From contig NZ_CP042241.1 of assembly GCF_007833275.1 (NCBI RefSeq), forward strand, positions 434,001 through 498,000: 64,000 bases of DNA. Direction: 5' to 3'. Position 1 is the first letter of the stretch; every line of letters starts with the position of its first letter. Below, piece after piece: positions 8,881 to 17,822 of this stretch. This stretch comes from Salarchaeum sp. JOR-1. GTDB lineage: Archaea; Halobacteriota; Halobacteria; Halobacteriales; Halobacteriaceae. A model generated the notes under the pieces. It had not been told where the DNA came from. It was given only the letters and a program-made list of their open reading frames with translations, and did no database searches. Made by a program: the position numbers and the translations under genes.

Positions 8881-8998
8881 GTTCGGAAGCGTGACCGCGT
8901 CCCCGCTCGCGGTGTTCACCGCTCGCCGTTCGGAAGCGTGACCGCGTCCCCGCTCGCGGTGTTCACCGCTCGCCGTTCGGAAGCGTGACCGCGTCCCC
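8881..8998. repeat. 47-bp tandem repeat, two full copies and a 24-bp partial copy
   Basis: Copies lie at 8881-8927, 8928-8974 and 8975-8998 (partial). Each begins GTTCGGAAGCGTGACCGCGT and the full copies appear identical. The unit length is not a multiple of three. The array covers the 3' end of the aminopeptidase-like gene, whose present stop is in copy 2, while an older-looking stop remains at 8869-8871. Looks like slippage or unequal exchange. Confidence 0.9.
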
Positions 8999-9916
8999 GT
9001 CCGCGTAGACGGTGGGGTTCTGAATGATACCGTCGAGGTGGAGGGGGGCGTCGATGTCTCCGCCGATGCCTGCGTCGTCGCCGATGGCGATGTGAACCGT
9101 GCCGGCGGCCTTCTCGTCGAGGAGGACGCTTCCGACGAGGTCGGTGACGGCGACGTTCGTTCCGATGCCGAGTTCGGCGAGGTTGCGCGCGTCCCGCCCG
9201 ACTTCGTCCTCGCCCGCCGCGACCTGTTCGCGCACGTCGTCGTCCGAGATGTGGGTGACGTAGCCGTCCGCGACCTCGAACGTCAGCTCTTGCGTTTCTT
9301 CGAGGCGGCCGTGGGGCATCATCGTGCCGTCCACGACGTACGTGCCGTTCGCGGTTTCGGGGCTGACGAACACCTCGCCTGCGGGGAGGTTCGAGAACTC
9401 GCCGTCCTCGTGGACGATACCCGTGTCCTGCAGCCACTCGCGGTCGCCGGGTTCGAACGTGATGTCGGTTCCGGCGGGCGTGGTGACGCGGACCTCGTCG
9501 GCGTCCGCGACCTGACTGAGCACGTCCGCGCAGTGCCGGCGAATCAGCGTGTAGTCCGCGTCCAGTCCCGTGGTGAACACGTCCTCCGTGATGCCGGGGA
9601 GGGTCGCGCCGCGAGCGCCCGCCTCGTTCGCCCGGGAGCGCGCGCGGGTGTGCGAGAGCGACTTCGTGGTGGGCGCGAGGAACACGTCGCTCTCCCGCAT
9701 CGCCGCCGCGACGGGCGCGGGCGGTTCCGCGCCGTGCTGGTCGCCCGGCGGGAAGCGGAGAATCGTCGCGGCGTCGGTGACCTCGCGGGCGGCGGCGTAC
9801 AGGGCGTCCCCGATGCGTTCGCGCGTGTCGTCGGTGACGACGACGCACGTCTCTCCGGGTTCGACGCCGAGACACTGGACGACCGCCGTCTCCGCGGCTT
9901 CTTCGAGCGTGCTCAT
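8963..9916 (-). CDS. Aminopeptidase (M29/AmpS-related family)
   Basis: This 317-residue protein matches the haloarchaeal aminopeptidase family related to thermophilic aminopeptidases: [20 protein letters not shown] near the start, [16 protein letters not shown] in the middle, and a metal-site-like tail [17 protein letters not shown] plus DAPLHLDGI. It would release N-terminal residues from peptides in the cytoplasm. The C-terminus reads [11 protein letters not shown] because of the 47-bp repeats; the unduplicated reading would be [11 protein letters not shown] and stop at 8869. Confidence 0.8.
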   Translation of the reverse strand: MSTLEEAAETAVVQCLGVEPGETCVVVTDDTRERIGDALYAAAREVTDAATILRFPPGDQHGAEPPAPVAAAMRESDVFLAPTTKSLSHTRARSRANEAGARGATLPGITEDVFTTGLDADYTLIRRHCADVLSQVADADEVRVTTPAGTDITFEPGDREWLQDTGIVHEDGEFSNLPAGEVFVSPETANGTYVVDGTMMPHGRLEETQELTFEVADGYVTHISDDDVREQVAAGEDEVGRDARNLAELGIGTNVAVTDLVGSVLLDEKAAGTVHIAIGDDAGIGGDIDAPLHLDGIIQNPTVYADGDAVTLPNGER

Positions 9917-9995
9917 ACCGGGGATTTCGCCGGGAGGACGTTATGCGTTGTCTTCTCTCGAAACGGTTATCCGGCGTCCGTGGGGAGTGAGCAGT

Positions 9996-11003
9996 ATGAT
10001 TCGCGTCGGTATCAACGGCTACGGAACCATCGGGAAACGGGTGGCGGACGCGGTCCGCGACCAGCCGGACATGGAGGTCGTCGGCGTGGCGAAGACGCGA
10101 CCGAACTTCGAGGCGGAGCGCGCGGTGGCGCGCGGCTACGACCTCTACGCGGCCATCGAGGGCCGCGCGAGCCGGTTCGCGGACGCCGGCATCGAGACCG
10201 CCGGTCTGGTGGACGAACTCGTCGCGGCGAGCGACGTGGTCGTGGACGCGACGCCGTCGGGTATCGGCGCGGAGAACAAGGAACTCTACGAGGAGTACGA
10301 GACGCCCGCGCTCTACCAGGGCGGCGAGGACGCCGGCGTGGCGGACGTGAGCTTCAACGCCCGCGGGAACTTCGAGGACGCCCGGAACGCAGACCACGTG
10401 CGCGTCGTCTCCTGCAACACCACCGGCCTCAGTCGATTGCTCGCGCCGCTCCGGGAAGAGTACGGCGTCGAGAAGGCGCGCGTCACGCTCGTCCGCCGCG
10501 GCGGCGACCCCGGGCAGACGAGCCGCGGCCCCATCGACGACATCCTCCCGAACCCCATCACGCTCCCCTCCCACCACGGCCCGGACGTGAACACCATCTT
10601 CCCGGATCTCGACATCGACACGCTCGGCCTGAAGGTGCCGGCGACCCTGATGCACATGCACTCGGTGAACGTCACGCTCGACGCCGAACCGAGCGCGGAC
10701 GACGTGCGCGATCTCCTCGAAGGCGAGTCCCGAATCTTCTGCATCCCGCCCGAGTTCGGCATCGACGGCACGGGCAAACTCAAGGAGTACGCGAAAGACT
10801 TGGGTCGGCCGCGTGGCGACGTGTGGGAGAACGGCCTCTGGAGCGAGTCCGTGACGATGGAAGGAACCGACCTCTACCTGTTCCAGGCCATCCACCAGGA
10901 GTCCGACGTGGTGCCGGAGAACGTGGACGCCATCCGCGCAGTCACCGATTCGATGGACGCCGCGGAGAGCATCGAGACGACGAACAACGCGCTCGGCATC
11001 TAG
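9996..11003 (+). CDS. gap: Type II glyceraldehyde-3-phosphate dehydrogenase (archaeal)
   Basis: The 335-residue protein has the NAD(P)-binding start [19 protein letters not shown] and the catalytic segment [14 protein letters not shown] with Cys140, typical of archaeal type II GAPDH. It interconverts glyceraldehyde-3-phosphate and 1,3-bisphosphoglycerate; in haloarchaea the type II enzyme is generally tied to gluconeogenesis. The ATG at 9996 follows a GGTTATCC box by about 27 bases, suggesting a leaderless transcript. The Hsp20 gene follows after 43 bases. Confidence 0.93.
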   Translation: MIRVGINGYGTIGKRVADAVRDQPDMEVVGVAKTRPNFEAERAVARGYDLYAAIEGRASRFADAGIETAGLVDELVAASDVVVDATPSGIGAENKELYEEYETPALYQGGEDAGVADVSFNARGNFEDARNADHVRVVSCNTTGLSRLLAPLREEYGVEKARVTLVRRGGDPGQTSRGPIDDILPNPITLPSHHGPDVNTIFPDLDIDTLGLKVPATLMHMHSVNVTLDAEPSADDVRDLLEGESRIFCIPPEFGIDGTGKLKEYAKDLGRPRGDVWENGLWSESVTMEGTDLYLFQAIHQESDVVPENVDAIRAVTDSMDAAESIETTNNALGI

Positions 11004-11046
11004 AGACCCCCGAAACCTTATCCCCGGGCCGGCGCTAGCGTTCTGT

Positions 11047-11415
11047 ATGCGCCGCGACGACCGCGACGACCCGTTCGACGACTTCTTCGACGAGATAGAG
11101 CGGATGATGAACGACATGCGCGGCGGGATGGACGAGTCCGGGTTCGGAACCGACACGCACGTCACCGTCTACGAGGAGGACGACGAGGTGCGCGTGGTCG
11201 CCGACCTCCCCGGCGTCGAGAAGGAGGACATCGACCTGAAGTGCGACGGCGAAGTCCTCACCATCAGCGCGGCGACGGACGCCCGCGAGTACGACGAACG
11301 CATCGAACTTCCCGCGCGCGTGGACGAGCACTCGGCGAGCGCGACCTACAACAACGGCGTGCTCGAAGTTTCGTTCGACCGCCTGGAGGACTCCGCGGAC
11401 ATCAGCGTCGAGTAA
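11047..11415 (+). CDS. Hsp20/alpha-crystallin family small heat-shock protein
   Basis: A 122-residue protein with an acidic, Met-rich N-terminus (FDDFFDEIERMMNDMRGGMD), then an alpha-crystallin domain containing VRVVADLPGVEKEDIDLKCD and ending TYNNGVLEVSFDRLE, the conserved A-x-x-x-N-G-V-L motif. It binds unfolding proteins to prevent aggregation. The C-terminal IxI/V tail is weak (DISVE). It overlaps the convergent ATP-grasp gene by 14 bases. Confidence 0.9.
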   Translation: MRRDDRDDPFDDFFDEIERMMNDMRGGMDESGFGTDTHVTVYEEDDEVRVVADLPGVEKEDIDLKCDGEVLTISAATDAREYDERIELPARVDEHSASATYNNGVLEVSFDRLEDSADISVE

Positions 11416-12247
11416 CCCGCACGAGTTCGGCGAGGCGGTCGTAGAAGCCGTCTTCGTACTTCGTTTCTGCGTCTATCGTCGGTCGCGCGTTCGTTTCGTT
11501 CACCACCGTCCGCGCGCCAGTGTCGAGCACGTCCACGCCGAGAAGCGGGATGTCGAGCACGGCAGCAGCGTTCTCGGCCGCGGTTTTGACGCGGTCGGGC
11601 GGGTCGGTTCCGGTGGCGTCCGCGCCGCGGTGGACGTTGTGCTTCCAGCCGGTTCCGCGGCGTTCGACCGCACCGACGTACTCGCCGTCGAGCACCATCA
11701 CGCGGTAGTCCGTCGCGTCCGAGACGTACTCCTGGACGAGATAGGACGTGTCGTCGGTCGCGGGGAACTCGTGAATCAGGTCGAGGTAGTCCGTCACGCC
11801 CAGCGCGGAGTCCGCGTCGCCGAGTTTGGTGACGCCGACCCCCCGGGTCGCGGAGTTCGGTTTGACGACCACGGGATAGTCGAAGCCGGCGAGCGCGTCG
11901 AGCACGGCGTCGTCGTCGGTGGGGTTCGAGACGAACACCGTCTCCGGAACCGAGACGCCCGCGGTTTCGAGGCGCGCGAGCACGCCCGCCTTGTTCCGTG
12001 ATCGCAACACTGCGTCCCGGTCGTTCACCCACGGAACGTCGATAAACGCGTCGAGCACGCCACCCTCCATCAGGCGGCCGGGATAGACGAGACCCACGTC
12101 GAAGTCACCGGGCGAGAATGGAGAGTCGGGGAGCAAGAGCGTTCGCTTTCGATAGTTGACGTAGGAGGCTGAGATACCGCGGTCGGCGAGCGGGCCTCGA
12201 ATCCGGTCGAGGGTCTCCGCGTCGGTCGCGACCGCGAGGGAGAGCAC
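11402..12247 (-). CDS. RimK-type ATP-grasp ligase
   Basis: The 281-residue protein has the ATP-grasp layout: a small N-terminal domain, YPVVVKPNSATRGVGVTKLG (phosphate-binding lysine and loop), YLVQEYVSDATDYRVMVLDG, and a metal-binding end GVDVLDTGARTVVNETNARP. RimK-like enzymes add amino acids or similar amines to carboxylates; the substrate is not evident. A GTG at 12247 is used because it overlaps the L10e stop as TAGTG, giving translational coupling to the ribosomal protein gene. Longer starts would lie inside L10e. Confidence 0.8.
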   Translation of the reverse strand: MLSLAVATDAETLDRIRGPLADRGISASYVNYRKRTLLLPDSPFSPGDFDVGLVYPGRLMEGGVLDAFIDVPWVNDRDAVLRSRNKAGVLARLETAGVSVPETVFVSNPTDDDAVLDALAGFDYPVVVKPNSATRGVGVTKLGDADSALGVTDYLDLIHEFPATDDTSYLVQEYVSDATDYRVMVLDGEYVGAVERRGTGWKHNVHRGADATGTDPPDRVKTAAENAAAVLDIPLLGVDVLDTGARTVVNETNARPTIDAETKYEDGFYDRLAELVRVTRR

Positions 12248-12783
12248 TAGTCGAGCTGCGTAATGAGCTCTTCGCCGCGCTCCACCGAAATCTTGCACGG
12301 CGGCGTGATTTTGTTGTACGCGCGGCGGAAGGCCTCCTTGACGACGGGGGCTTCCTCGGGCTGACACCAGGCGGTGAAGATGCGGTCGCCGGGGTAGATG
12401 CGGGCGGCCGTGCCGACGGGCACGCCGAACGCCTGGCGCATACCGTCAGAAACGCGGTCTGCGCCCGCGCCCGTCGCCTGCTTGTTCTCGCGGAGGATCT
12501 GGTGCGGGAACTTGCGGAGGATCATCTTGTAGTTGCCCTCGCCGAGTTCCTTGATGAGGTGGCGGTTCGCGGAGAGGCGCGCCGCCTCCATCGAACCGTG
12601 ACGGATCTGGCACTCCTCCTCGGTTTCGAGGCTAATCTGGATGGGGTAGTCCTCCGGGTCGGACTGGAGGTCTCCCATCTTGAACTGTGCGATCTTCGAA
12701 CCCGGAATGCCCGTGACGTAGTCGCGACGCGTGTACGAGGGCTTATCGATGGTCCGGTACATGGAAGCCGGATTGTCAGCCAT
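12247..12783 (-). CDS. rpl10e: Large ribosomal subunit protein L10e (uL16 family)
   Basis: A 178-residue protein starting [20 protein letters not shown] and containing [20 protein letters not shown] and [20 protein letters not shown], the conserved archaeal L10e/L16 core that sits near the peptidyl transferase centre and the A-site tRNA. Length and start fit the family. A leaderless-type TATA box is visible about 31 bases upstream. It is followed, overlapping, by the RimK-like gene. Confidence 0.95.
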   Translation of the reverse strand: MADNPASMYRTIDKPSYTRRDYVTGIPGSKIAQFKMGDLQSDPEDYPIQISLETEEECQIRHGSMEAARLSANRHLIKELGEGNYKMILRKFPHQILRENKQATGAGADRVSDGMRQAFGVPVGTAARIYPGDRIFTAWCQPEEAPVVKEAFRRAYNKITPPCKISVERGEELITQLD

Positions 12784-12813
12784 GGTTACTACAGGCGTGT
12801 TCGGTCAGCGCGC

Positions 12814-12820
12814 CCATAAA
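12814..12820 (-). promoter_or_regulatory. TATA box of rpl10e
   Basis: Read on the minus strand, TTTATGG lies about 31 bases before the L10e ATG, the spacing expected for a short or absent 5' leader. It is one of the clearest promoter boxes in the window. Confidence 0.55.
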
Positions 12821-12902
12821 CCCATCCTTTTGCGGCGACCGGAGTACCGGCCAGGATTCCCCGTATCGGTTCGTTTTACCCCGCGGCGCGGGAGGCTGGG
12901 AC

Positions 12903-14135
12903 ATGGCCGAATTCCGCACGCACGGCGAACTCGTAGACGCGGTGGCGGACGCCGACTTCGACCGACCGCCCGCTATCGTCGCGAACGCACACATCACCGG
13001 ACTGGGCGTGGCGCGCGCGCTCTCCGCCGACGACGTGCCCGTCATCGCCGTCGACCGCGTCGGTGACGGCGCCGCGCCCACGTCGGACGCCGTGGACTTC
13101 GCGGGGCGCGTCACCTATCCGCTGGACGACCTCGACGGGTTCCGGGCGGACGTGGAAGCCATCGCTGACGCCGCGGGAACCGACCTCGTGGCGTTCGGCT
13201 GTATGGACGAGTGGGTGCACGCGTTCGCGGACGCGAACCCCGAGGGCGTCCGCCTGCCGTTCGCCGCGGAGCGCGTGGACGCCGTACTCGATAAGAGTTC
13301 GCTCTACCGCATCGCGGACGACCTCGGCGTCCCCTACCCCGAGACGCGGTGGTTGGACGAGACGAGCGCCGCGGACGCTGTCGACGACCTCGGCCTCCCG
13401 CTCGTGGTGAAGCCCGCGCTCAAGCGGGAGTTCGAGGAGGCCGTCGGGACGAACGTCGTCGAGGTCGCGACGGAGGAGGAGTTCCGGGACGTCGTGGAAC
13501 GCGCGGACGAGGAAGGTATCGAGGTTCTGGCGCAGGAGAAGGTGGAGACGGCGACGGGCGAGGACGCGAGCCTCGCGTCCTACGTCCCGCCGGCGGAAAC
13601 GGACGACGCGCTCGGCATCGTGGGGAACGCACGAGTGCGAAAACCGCTCGGGTACGGCACGTCCTGCGTCGTCCGACGCACGGAGAACGACGCGCTCCGC
13701 GAGCGCGCGCTCGACGTGCTCGACGAGACGGACTACTACGGCATCAGCGAGAGCGAGTTCGTGTACGACGAGAACCGCGAGGAGTACGTTCTGCTCGACA
13801 TCAACACCCGGCCGTGGAAGTGGATCGGCCTCCCCGTCCAGGCCGGCGCGAACCTCCCGCTCGCCGCGTACGCGGACGCCACCGACGCCGCCTACGAATC
13901 GGACGGCCTTAACGACGCCACGTGGGTGTTCCTCCCGGACTATCTCGAACTCCTCGCCACCGACCAGTCCCTCGTCGACGTCCTCCAGCCGAGCGACTGG
14001 ACGAGCTTCCTGTCCGGCGACTTCGCGTCCCGAGACGACCTCACCGCGGGCGTCTACCGCCCGGACGACCCCGAGCCAGCCTACGAAGTCCTCCGCAACG
14101 CCCTCGGCATGCAGGACTACTACTGCGCCTGCTAA
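12903..14135 (+). CDS. ATP-grasp carboxylate-amine ligase
   Basis: This 410-residue protein opens with a Rossmann-like domain (PPAIVANAHITGLGVARAL), then an ATP-grasp fold with LGLPLVVKPALKREFEEAVG, an ATP-contacting loop VLAQEKVE and the metal-binding stretch VLLDINTRPWKWIGLPVQAG. It resembles haloarchaeal carboxylate-amine ligases of unknown product. The protein ends GMQDYYCAC, an unusual Cys-rich tail. It is divergent from rpl10e; a TTTTACCCC box about 25 bases before the start may be its promoter. Confidence 0.8.
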   Translation: MAEFRTHGELVDAVADADFDRPPAIVANAHITGLGVARALSADDVPVIAVDRVGDGAAPTSDAVDFAGRVTYPLDDLDGFRADVEAIADAAGTDLVAFGCMDEWVHAFADANPEGVRLPFAAERVDAVLDKSSLYRIADDLGVPYPETRWLDETSAADAVDDLGLPLVVKPALKREFEEAVGTNVVEVATEEEFRDVVERADEEGIEVLAQEKVETATGEDASLASYVPPAETDDALGIVGNARVRKPLGYGTSCVVRRTENDALRERALDVLDETDYYGISESEFVYDENREEYVLLDINTRPWKWIGLPVQAGANLPLAAYADATDAAYESDGLNDATWVFLPDYLELLATDQSLVDVLQPSDWTSFLSGDFASRDDLTAGVYRPDDPEPAYEVLRNALGMQDYYCAC

Positions 14136-14420
14136 CGGACTTTTTGCGGTTCGGGATCGCCTCCGGCGACCCGCTCACCGCAAAAACCTCCACTAAAAAG
14201 GCCGCTCGCCGGAGGCGAGCCGCGAATCGCGCCGCTTCACGGCGCGAATACGTCTCTGACACGCTACGACTCCTGCCTCCGCATTCGTTTTGCTGCCTCA
14301 CGGGAGAGTTCAAATACGAGGGCGCGGCCAGCGGCGGGTATGTCCTGACGAGTCGCCGCGCGGGGTCGGGTTCGGAGGCGGTGACGAGCCTCGCGCGTCT
14401 GCGGTGTCGCCCGAAAGCCA
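14136..14420 (+). repeat. Intergenic hairpin element, copy 1 (full)
   Basis: This gene-free stretch begins with a T-run (CTTTTTGCGG at 14140) a few bases after the ATP-grasp stop. It then has an inverted repeat ending ACCGCAAAAA, the hairpin GCTCGCCGGAGGCGAGC at 14205-14221, the hairpin CGCGCCG-loop-CGGCGCG near 14229-14247, and the shared box GTTCAAATACGAGGGCGCGG at 14308. After the box, similarity to the element at 60467 continues to about 14418. The T-run and hairpins could end transcription; the box looks like a promoter for a short RNA. From 14421 to 14513 I see nothing further that I can name. Confidence 0.7.
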
Positions 14421-14513
14421 TTCTTGCCGGTGTCGGTGACGGACGGGGGGAGACGCCACGCAAACTCGCCGGTGTCCGTCGCTATTAGGCGGTCGCGGCC
14501 GTCGCCGTAGCTA

Positions 14514-15866
14514 ATGAGCGACGGTTACCTGCATCTGAACCTCTTCACGATGAACTCCGTGGAGCACGTGACGGTCGGGTCGTGGCGGTACCCCGGCGAC
14601 CAGTCGCATCGCTACACGAACCGCGAGTACTGGACGGACGTCGCGCGAACGGCCGAACGCGGCGGGTTCGACGCCGTGTTCTTCGCGGACGTCCGCGGCG
14701 TCTACGACGTGTACGACGACTCCGTCGAGCCCGCGATCGAGAGGGCAGTACAGACGCCATCGAACGACCCCGCGTACGTCGTGCCCGCGATGGCCGAGGT
14801 GACGGACGACCTCGGGTTCGCGGTGACGAAGTCCACGTCGTACAACCATCCCTACCAGCTCGCCCGCGAGCTCTCGACGCTCGACCACGTGACGGACGGC
14901 CGCATCGCGTTCAACATCGTCACCTCCTACCTGGAGAGCGCGGCGGCGAACCTCGGGCTCGACGACCGCGTCGAGCACGACGAACGCTACGACCGCGCGG
15001 ACGAGTTCATGGAAGTCTGTTACCGGCTCTGGGAGGACTCCTGGGAGGACGATGCGGTCGTCCGCGACCGCGAATCAGGTACCTTCACAGACCCCGAGAA
15101 GGTGCACGACATCGACTTCGACGGCGAGTACTTCCAGATTCCGGGGCCGCACGGCTGCGAGCCGAGCCCGCAGCGCACGCCCGTCCTCTACCAGGCCGGG
15201 TCGTCCGACAGGGGCCGCGAGTTCGCGGCGCGGAACGCGGAGGCGGTGTTCGTCAGTCAGCCGAACGAGCAGGCGGTCACGGACTACATGGCGGACGTGC
15301 GGGAGCGCGCCGAATCGTACGGCCGCGACCCCGACGCGCTCGAATTCTTCCCGGGAATCGTCCCAATCGTCGGGGAGACCGACGCCATCGCGGAGGCGAA
15401 ACACGAGAGTTACGTCGACGCTATCGACGTGGAGGGCGTGCTCACGCTCCTGTCCGGCTTCGTGGACATGGACCTCTCCGAACTCGATCCCGACCAGAAG
15501 CTCGAACACATAGAGACGGAGGCCATTCAGGGGGTCGTGAACGCGTTCACGACGAACGACGACCGCGAGTGGACGGTGCGGGAGGTCGCGGAGTTCGCGG
15601 GCCTCGGCACCACGTCGCCCGTCGTCGTCGGGACGCCCGAGCAGGTCGCGGACGAGTTCGAGCGCTGGCACGACGAGGTCGGCGTGAACGGCTTCAACGT
15701 GAAGGAAGTCGTGCGGCCGGACACGCTCCGGGACTTCGTCGACCTCGTGGTTCCGGAGCTCCGCGAGCGCGACCTGCTACCGGAGGAGTCGTCGTCGGGG
15801 ACGCTGCGGGAGCGGACGTTCGGCCGCAGCCGGCTGCACGAGAGTCATCCGGCGCGCCAGGAGTAA
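14514..15866 (+). CDS. LLM-class flavin-dependent monooxygenase (NtaA/SnaA/DszA-like)
   Basis: The 450-residue protein has the features of the long LLM branch: an N-terminal LNLFTMNSVEHVTVGSWRYP, the substrate/flavin region FDAVFFADVRGVYDVY, STLDHVTDGRIAFNIVTSYL and a late YQAGSSDRGREFAARNAEAV. Members oxidise small organic molecules such as nitrilotriacetate or dimethyl sulfide using reduced flavin supplied by a partner. No flavin reductase is adjacent. The start MSDGYLHLN fits the family. Substrate unknown. Confidence 0.85.
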   Translation: MSDGYLHLNLFTMNSVEHVTVGSWRYPGDQSHRYTNREYWTDVARTAERGGFDAVFFADVRGVYDVYDDSVEPAIERAVQTPSNDPAYVVPAMAEVTDDLGFAVTKSTSYNHPYQLARELSTLDHVTDGRIAFNIVTSYLESAAANLGLDDRVEHDERYDRADEFMEVCYRLWEDSWEDDAVVRDRESGTFTDPEKVHDIDFDGEYFQIPGPHGCEPSPQRTPVLYQAGSSDRGREFAARNAEAVFVSQPNEQAVTDYMADVRERAESYGRDPDALEFFPGIVPIVGETDAIAEAKHESYVDAIDVEGVLTLLSGFVDMDLSELDPDQKLEHIETEAIQGVVNAFTTNDDREWTVREVAEFAGLGTTSPVVVGTPEQVADEFERWHDEVGVNGFNVKEVVRPDTLRDFVDLVVPELRERDLLPEESSSGTLRERTFGRSRLHESHPARQE

Positions 15867-15902
15867 CGTTCATTCCGGCGGGCGCTCATTCTCCGACGAC
15901 TG

Positions 15903-17480
15903 ATGGAGCCGACGAGCACCGACGAGGAGCACATTCACGTCGGGGAGACGGCGGACGGCACGTCCGTGGAGTTGCCGACCGTCGACATCCTCACGGGGCG
16001 CGCGTTCCTCACGGGGAAGTCCGGGAGCGGGAAGTCGAACACCGCGAGCGTCGTCATCGAGGAACTGCTCGACGCGGGCTTCCCCGTCCTCATCGTGGAC
16101 TGCGAGGGCGAGTACTACGGATTGAAGGAGGAGTTCGAGCTGCTGCACGCGGGCGCTGACGAGGAGTGCGATATCCAGGTCGGCCCGGAGCACGCGGAGA
16201 AGCTCGCGAGTCTCGCGCTCGAACAGAACGTCCCGGTCATTCTCGACGTGTCGGGGTTCCTGGACGAGGACGCGTCGGACGAGTTAGTGCGGGAGACGGC
16301 ACGGCAGTTGTTCGTGAAGGAGAAGAAACTGAAGAAGCCGTTCCTGCTCGTCGTGGAGGAAGTCCACGAGTACATCCCGGAGGGTGCGGGGATGGGCGAG
16401 ACGGGGCGGATGCTGATCAAGGTCGGGAAGCGCGGGCGCAAGCACGGATTGGGCGTGATGGGTATCAGTCAGCGGCCGGCGGACGTGAAGAAGGACTTCA
16501 TCACGCAGGCGAACTGGCTGGTCTGGCATCGGCTCACGTGGGAGAACGACACGAAGGTCGTCGGGCGCATCGTCGGCTCCGAGTACGGCGAGCAGGTTTC
16601 GGAGTTGGACGCGGGAGAGGCGTTCGTGCAGGCGGACTGGACGGACGACGCGGTCTCGCGCATCCAGTTCAAGCGCAAGCGGACGTTCGACGCGGGCGCG
16701 ACCCCGGGGCTCGACGACTTCGAGCGTCCGGAGTTAAAGTCGGTGAGCGAGGGGTTGATGGACGACCTGGCGTCGATTTCGGAGCGCGAGGAGCGCGAGG
16801 AAGACCGCATCGCGGAGCTAGAGGAGGAACTCGCGTCGAAGCGCGAGCGCATCAACGAACTGGAGGAGGAACTCCGGTCGGCGCGGAACGTCTCGATGGC
16901 GGCGCGCCAGATGGCGAACGTGCTGACGGCGGAGGGCGGGCAGACGACGCTTCCGACGGACGCGGACGCAGACGTGGAGGCCTTGCGCGCGAAGGTCGAG
17001 CGACTGGAGGACGCGCTGAACGAGGAGGAGCCCGAGTCCTACGACATCGAGGAGATACAGGAGAAGTTCAAGCAGCGCGGCGAAGAACTCGCTGGCGGCG
17101 AGACCGTCGAGACGTCCTCCGGGGCCGGCGAGGCGGACAACAGCGGGAGCGCTGAACGAGTGGACGCGCTGTTGGAGTCGCCGTCGGTGCGGGTGCGGGT
17201 GGAAGCGGCGATTCGGGAGTCGCAGTGCAACGAGGAGCGCGCGCGACGGCTGCTGGACGAACTCGACGGCGAGCGCACCGCGCACGACCTCTGCGAGGCC
17301 GCGTCCCTACCGATCGGGGACGCGCAGAGCCTGCTCGACGCGCTGCGGAGTCGGCGGCTGGTGACGCGGAACGCGAACCGCGAGTACGCGTTCGACGGCG
17401 AGGAACTGCGGCGGTTAGCGCGCGGTGACGACCCGCGCGGCGCGGTGTCGGAGCTGAGCGAGCAGTGGCGGTTCGACTGA
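15903..17480 (+). CDS. DUF87/HerA-like ATPase with coiled coil and C-terminal winged helix
   Basis: This 525-residue protein has an N-terminal ATPase with Walker A LTGKSGSGKSN (about residues 40-50), Walker B PFLLVVEEVHEYIPEG and a sensor-like ISQRPADVKKDF. A long acidic coiled coil follows at about 285-400 (EEREEDRIAELEEELASKRE), then a C-terminal helix-turn-helix region near 420-500. This matches a haloarchaeal helicase HerA-domain family, perhaps for DNA translocation or repair. It stands alone between the LLM gene and the cold shock gene, and no NurA nuclease is next to it. Confidence 0.8.
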   Translation: MEPTSTDEEHIHVGETADGTSVELPTVDILTGRAFLTGKSGSGKSNTASVVIEELLDAGFPVLIVDCEGEYYGLKEEFELLHAGADEECDIQVGPEHAEKLASLALEQNVPVILDVSGFLDEDASDELVRETARQLFVKEKKLKKPFLLVVEEVHEYIPEGAGMGETGRMLIKVGKRGRKHGLGVMGISQRPADVKKDFITQANWLVWHRLTWENDTKVVGRIVGSEYGEQVSELDAGEAFVQADWTDDAVSRIQFKRKRTFDAGATPGLDDFERPELKSVSEGLMDDLASISEREEREEDRIAELEEELASKRERINELEEELRSARNVSMAARQMANVLTAEGGQTTLPTDADADVEALRAKVERLEDALNEEEPESYDIEEIQEKFKQRGEELAGGETVETSSGAGEADNSGSAERVDALLESPSVRVRVEAAIRESQCNEERARRLLDELDGERTAHDLCEAASLPIGDAQSLLDALRSRRLVTRNANREYAFDGEELRRLARGDDPRGAVSELSEQWRFD

Positions 17481-17563
17481 CGGACAGGTGAGAGCGAAGC
17501 CGTCGCTACGCGGCGTGAATACGTGGAAAATCTGTTTTGCTACCGTTACCGCGGGGTTACGTC

Positions 17564-17761
17564 TTATTCGAGGCGCTTGAGGTTCTTCGCGCGGGGGCCC
17601 TTGGGGGCGTCCTCGATCTCGAATTCGACCTCCTGACCTTCTTCGAGGTCCGGACCGCCAACGTCCTCCATGTGGAAGAAAACGTCCTCGTCCGCATCCT
17701 CAGTCTCGATGAAACCGTAACCGCCAGTGTCGTTGAAGAAATCAACCGTACCAGTTGCCAT
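17564..17761 (-). CDS. cspA: Cold shock protein (CspA family)
   Basis: A 65-residue single cold-shock domain with RNP1-like GGYGFIETED and RNP2-like DVFFHMEDV, ending PRAKNLKRLE. It binds single-stranded nucleic acid. The protein is acidic for a cold shock protein, as usual in haloarchaea. A GGTTATC box 28-34 bases upstream gives a likely leaderless promoter. The DUF87 ATPase gene converges on it across an 83-base spacer. Confidence 0.95.
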   Translation of the reverse strand: MATGTVDFFNDTGGYGFIETEDADEDVFFHMEDVGGPDLEEGQEVEFEIEDAPKGPRAKNLKRLE

Positions 17762-17788
17762 TACGAGTCTATTGAGTGGCTCCTCACT

Positions 17789-17795
17789 GATAACC
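17789..17795 (-). promoter_or_regulatory. TATA-like box of the cold shock gene
   Basis: On the minus strand GGTTATC lies 28-34 bases before the ATG at 17761, fitting a leaderless haloarchaeal promoter. Confidence 0.5.
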
Positions 17796-17822
17796 CTTCC
17801 GCGATAGTTAGTGTCATACCAG

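Noticed and set aside
8881-8998. 47-bp repeats considered as CRISPR
   Set aside because: No spacers between copies and no cas genes anywhere in the window.
8916-11165. A long minus-strand frame over GAPDH and the aminopeptidase-like gene
   Set aside because: It is antisense to the GAPDH gene and its product is Arg-rich shadow sequence.
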